NCBI RefSeq assembly: GCF_028609865.1
Contig: NZ_CP063194.1
Location: 2,108,001 to 2,172,000, forward strand
Source of the DNA: Corynebacterium jeddahense
Lineage (GTDB): Bacteria; Actinomycetota; Actinomycetes; Mycobacteriales; Mycobacteriaceae
Direction: 5' to 3'
Length of the DNA stretch: 64,000 bases
The notes beneath the pieces were generated by a model, which did no database searches, had not been told where the DNA came from, and saw only the letters and a program-made list of their open reading frames with translations. Position 1 is the first letter of the stretch. The number at the start of each line of letters is the position of its first letter. This document shows positions 63,640 through 64,000 of this stretch, in pieces. The translations under genes and the position numbers were made by a program.

Positions 63640-64000
63640 TTAGGTCCGCGAGATATAGCGCGCAACCAGGCTTGCTGGGGCAAGAGATCGGACTGGCCGA
63701 CCGTAATCGTCGGGCCTGAAGTATTCGTCGCGAAGTGCACTTAATTCCACATAACGGCTCTCCGCGAATACCTCGCCATTCGGCTTCGAATCTGCGTCGA
63801 TAACTGTTAACAGTGGCCGGTCTACGTTCTCCGCAAACACATCTAACACGCAGAACAATCGGTAGTGCACACCGTCGATCCTCGCCCTCACCTCGTACAT
63901 CCCAGTGCAGGTGCCATGCATTGCTTCCCACTTGCCACCACCAGCGAACTTTGTCGGAGGAGCCTCTGCTACAGCAGCGAGGACAGGTAAGAGCTTCCTC
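63640..64000 (-). CDS. RelE/HigB-like toxin, C-terminal part
   Basis: An open frame from the window end to TAA at 63640, about 119 residues visible, N-terminus missing. The segment GGGKWEAMHGTCTGMYEVRA followed by HYRLFCVLD is typical of RelE/HigB-type toxins (G-K-W-E-x-M-H-G...E-V-R...Y-R-L-F-C), here with a longer C-terminal extension ending in VARYISRT. By analogy it would cleave ribosome-bound mRNA. It is convergent with the XRE gene. Confidence 0.6.
   Translation of the reverse strand, partial: RKLLPVLAAVAEAPPTKFAGGGKWEAMHGTCTGMYEVRARIDGVHYRLFCVLDVFAENVDRPLLTVIDADSKPNGEVFAESRYVELSALRDEYFRPDDYGRPVRSLAPASLVARYISRT

Overview
The window is high-GC actinobacterial chromosome, almost certainly Corynebacterium. 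Evidence: the gene order matches the mycobacterial block cysS-ispF-ispD-carD-lpqE-radA ... mutY ... clpC ... lysS ... panC-folK-folB-folP-folE-ftsH-hpt-tilS-dacB-ppa; there are secreted LGFP-repeat and sortase-linked surface proteins; leaderless-looking and GTG/TTG starts are common; trehalose and PTS genes fit the genus.

Layout. (1) 1-17 kb, core: otsB and an esterase, then rlmB, cysS, three tandem secreted beta-rich proteins, ispF, ispD and carD on the minus strand; an LpqE-like lipoprotein and radA on the plus strand; a membrane protein, carbonic anhydrase, mutY, a tiny DUF4236 gene, a secreted lipase and clpC. disA is missing from its usual place after radA. (2) 17.1-28.3 kb, a lower-GC accessory island built from insertion sequences: a frameshifted IS256-type element, a truncated membrane gene, an LGFP-repeat gene with an in-frame stop, a resolvase scrap, an ISL3 element nested in an IS3 remnant, two adjacent IS21 derivatives, and an alpha/beta hydrolase flanked by two copies of the same internally deleted IS1634-like element. 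(3) 28.4-32.2 kb: ptsI and a fused EIIBCA permease. (4) 32.3-48.0 kb, core: a lipoprotein, lysS, a pseudokinase-like membrane protein, panC, three conserved actinobacterial genes, the folate genes folK-folB-folP-folE, ftsH, hpt, tilS, dacB and ppa. Between tilS and hpt sits a foreign cassette: a HEPN-motif protein convergent with a small RNA that folds as a circularly permuted tRNA, closely resembling the tRNA-like half of bacterial Y RNAs. (5) 48.1-64 kb, surface and accessory genes: a metalloprotease, surface proteins ending in xAxTG signals next to two class E/F-like sortases, a rhodanese, a MarR regulator, an intact IS3-type element, a DUF559 nuclease-like protein, a Pls/PosA-type peptide synthetase, a TacAT-type toxin-antitoxin pair, a nucleotidyltransferase-like protein, an XRE protein and a partial RelE/HigB-like toxin.

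How they work together: the minus-strand core genes form long tightly overlapping operons (isoprenoid plus carD; folate plus ftsH, hpt, tilS and dacB). The best candidate for an undescribed system is the permuted tRNA-like RNA with the HEPN protein at 44.3-45.3 kb. No Ro60/TROVE gene, the usual partner of such RNAs, is in the window.
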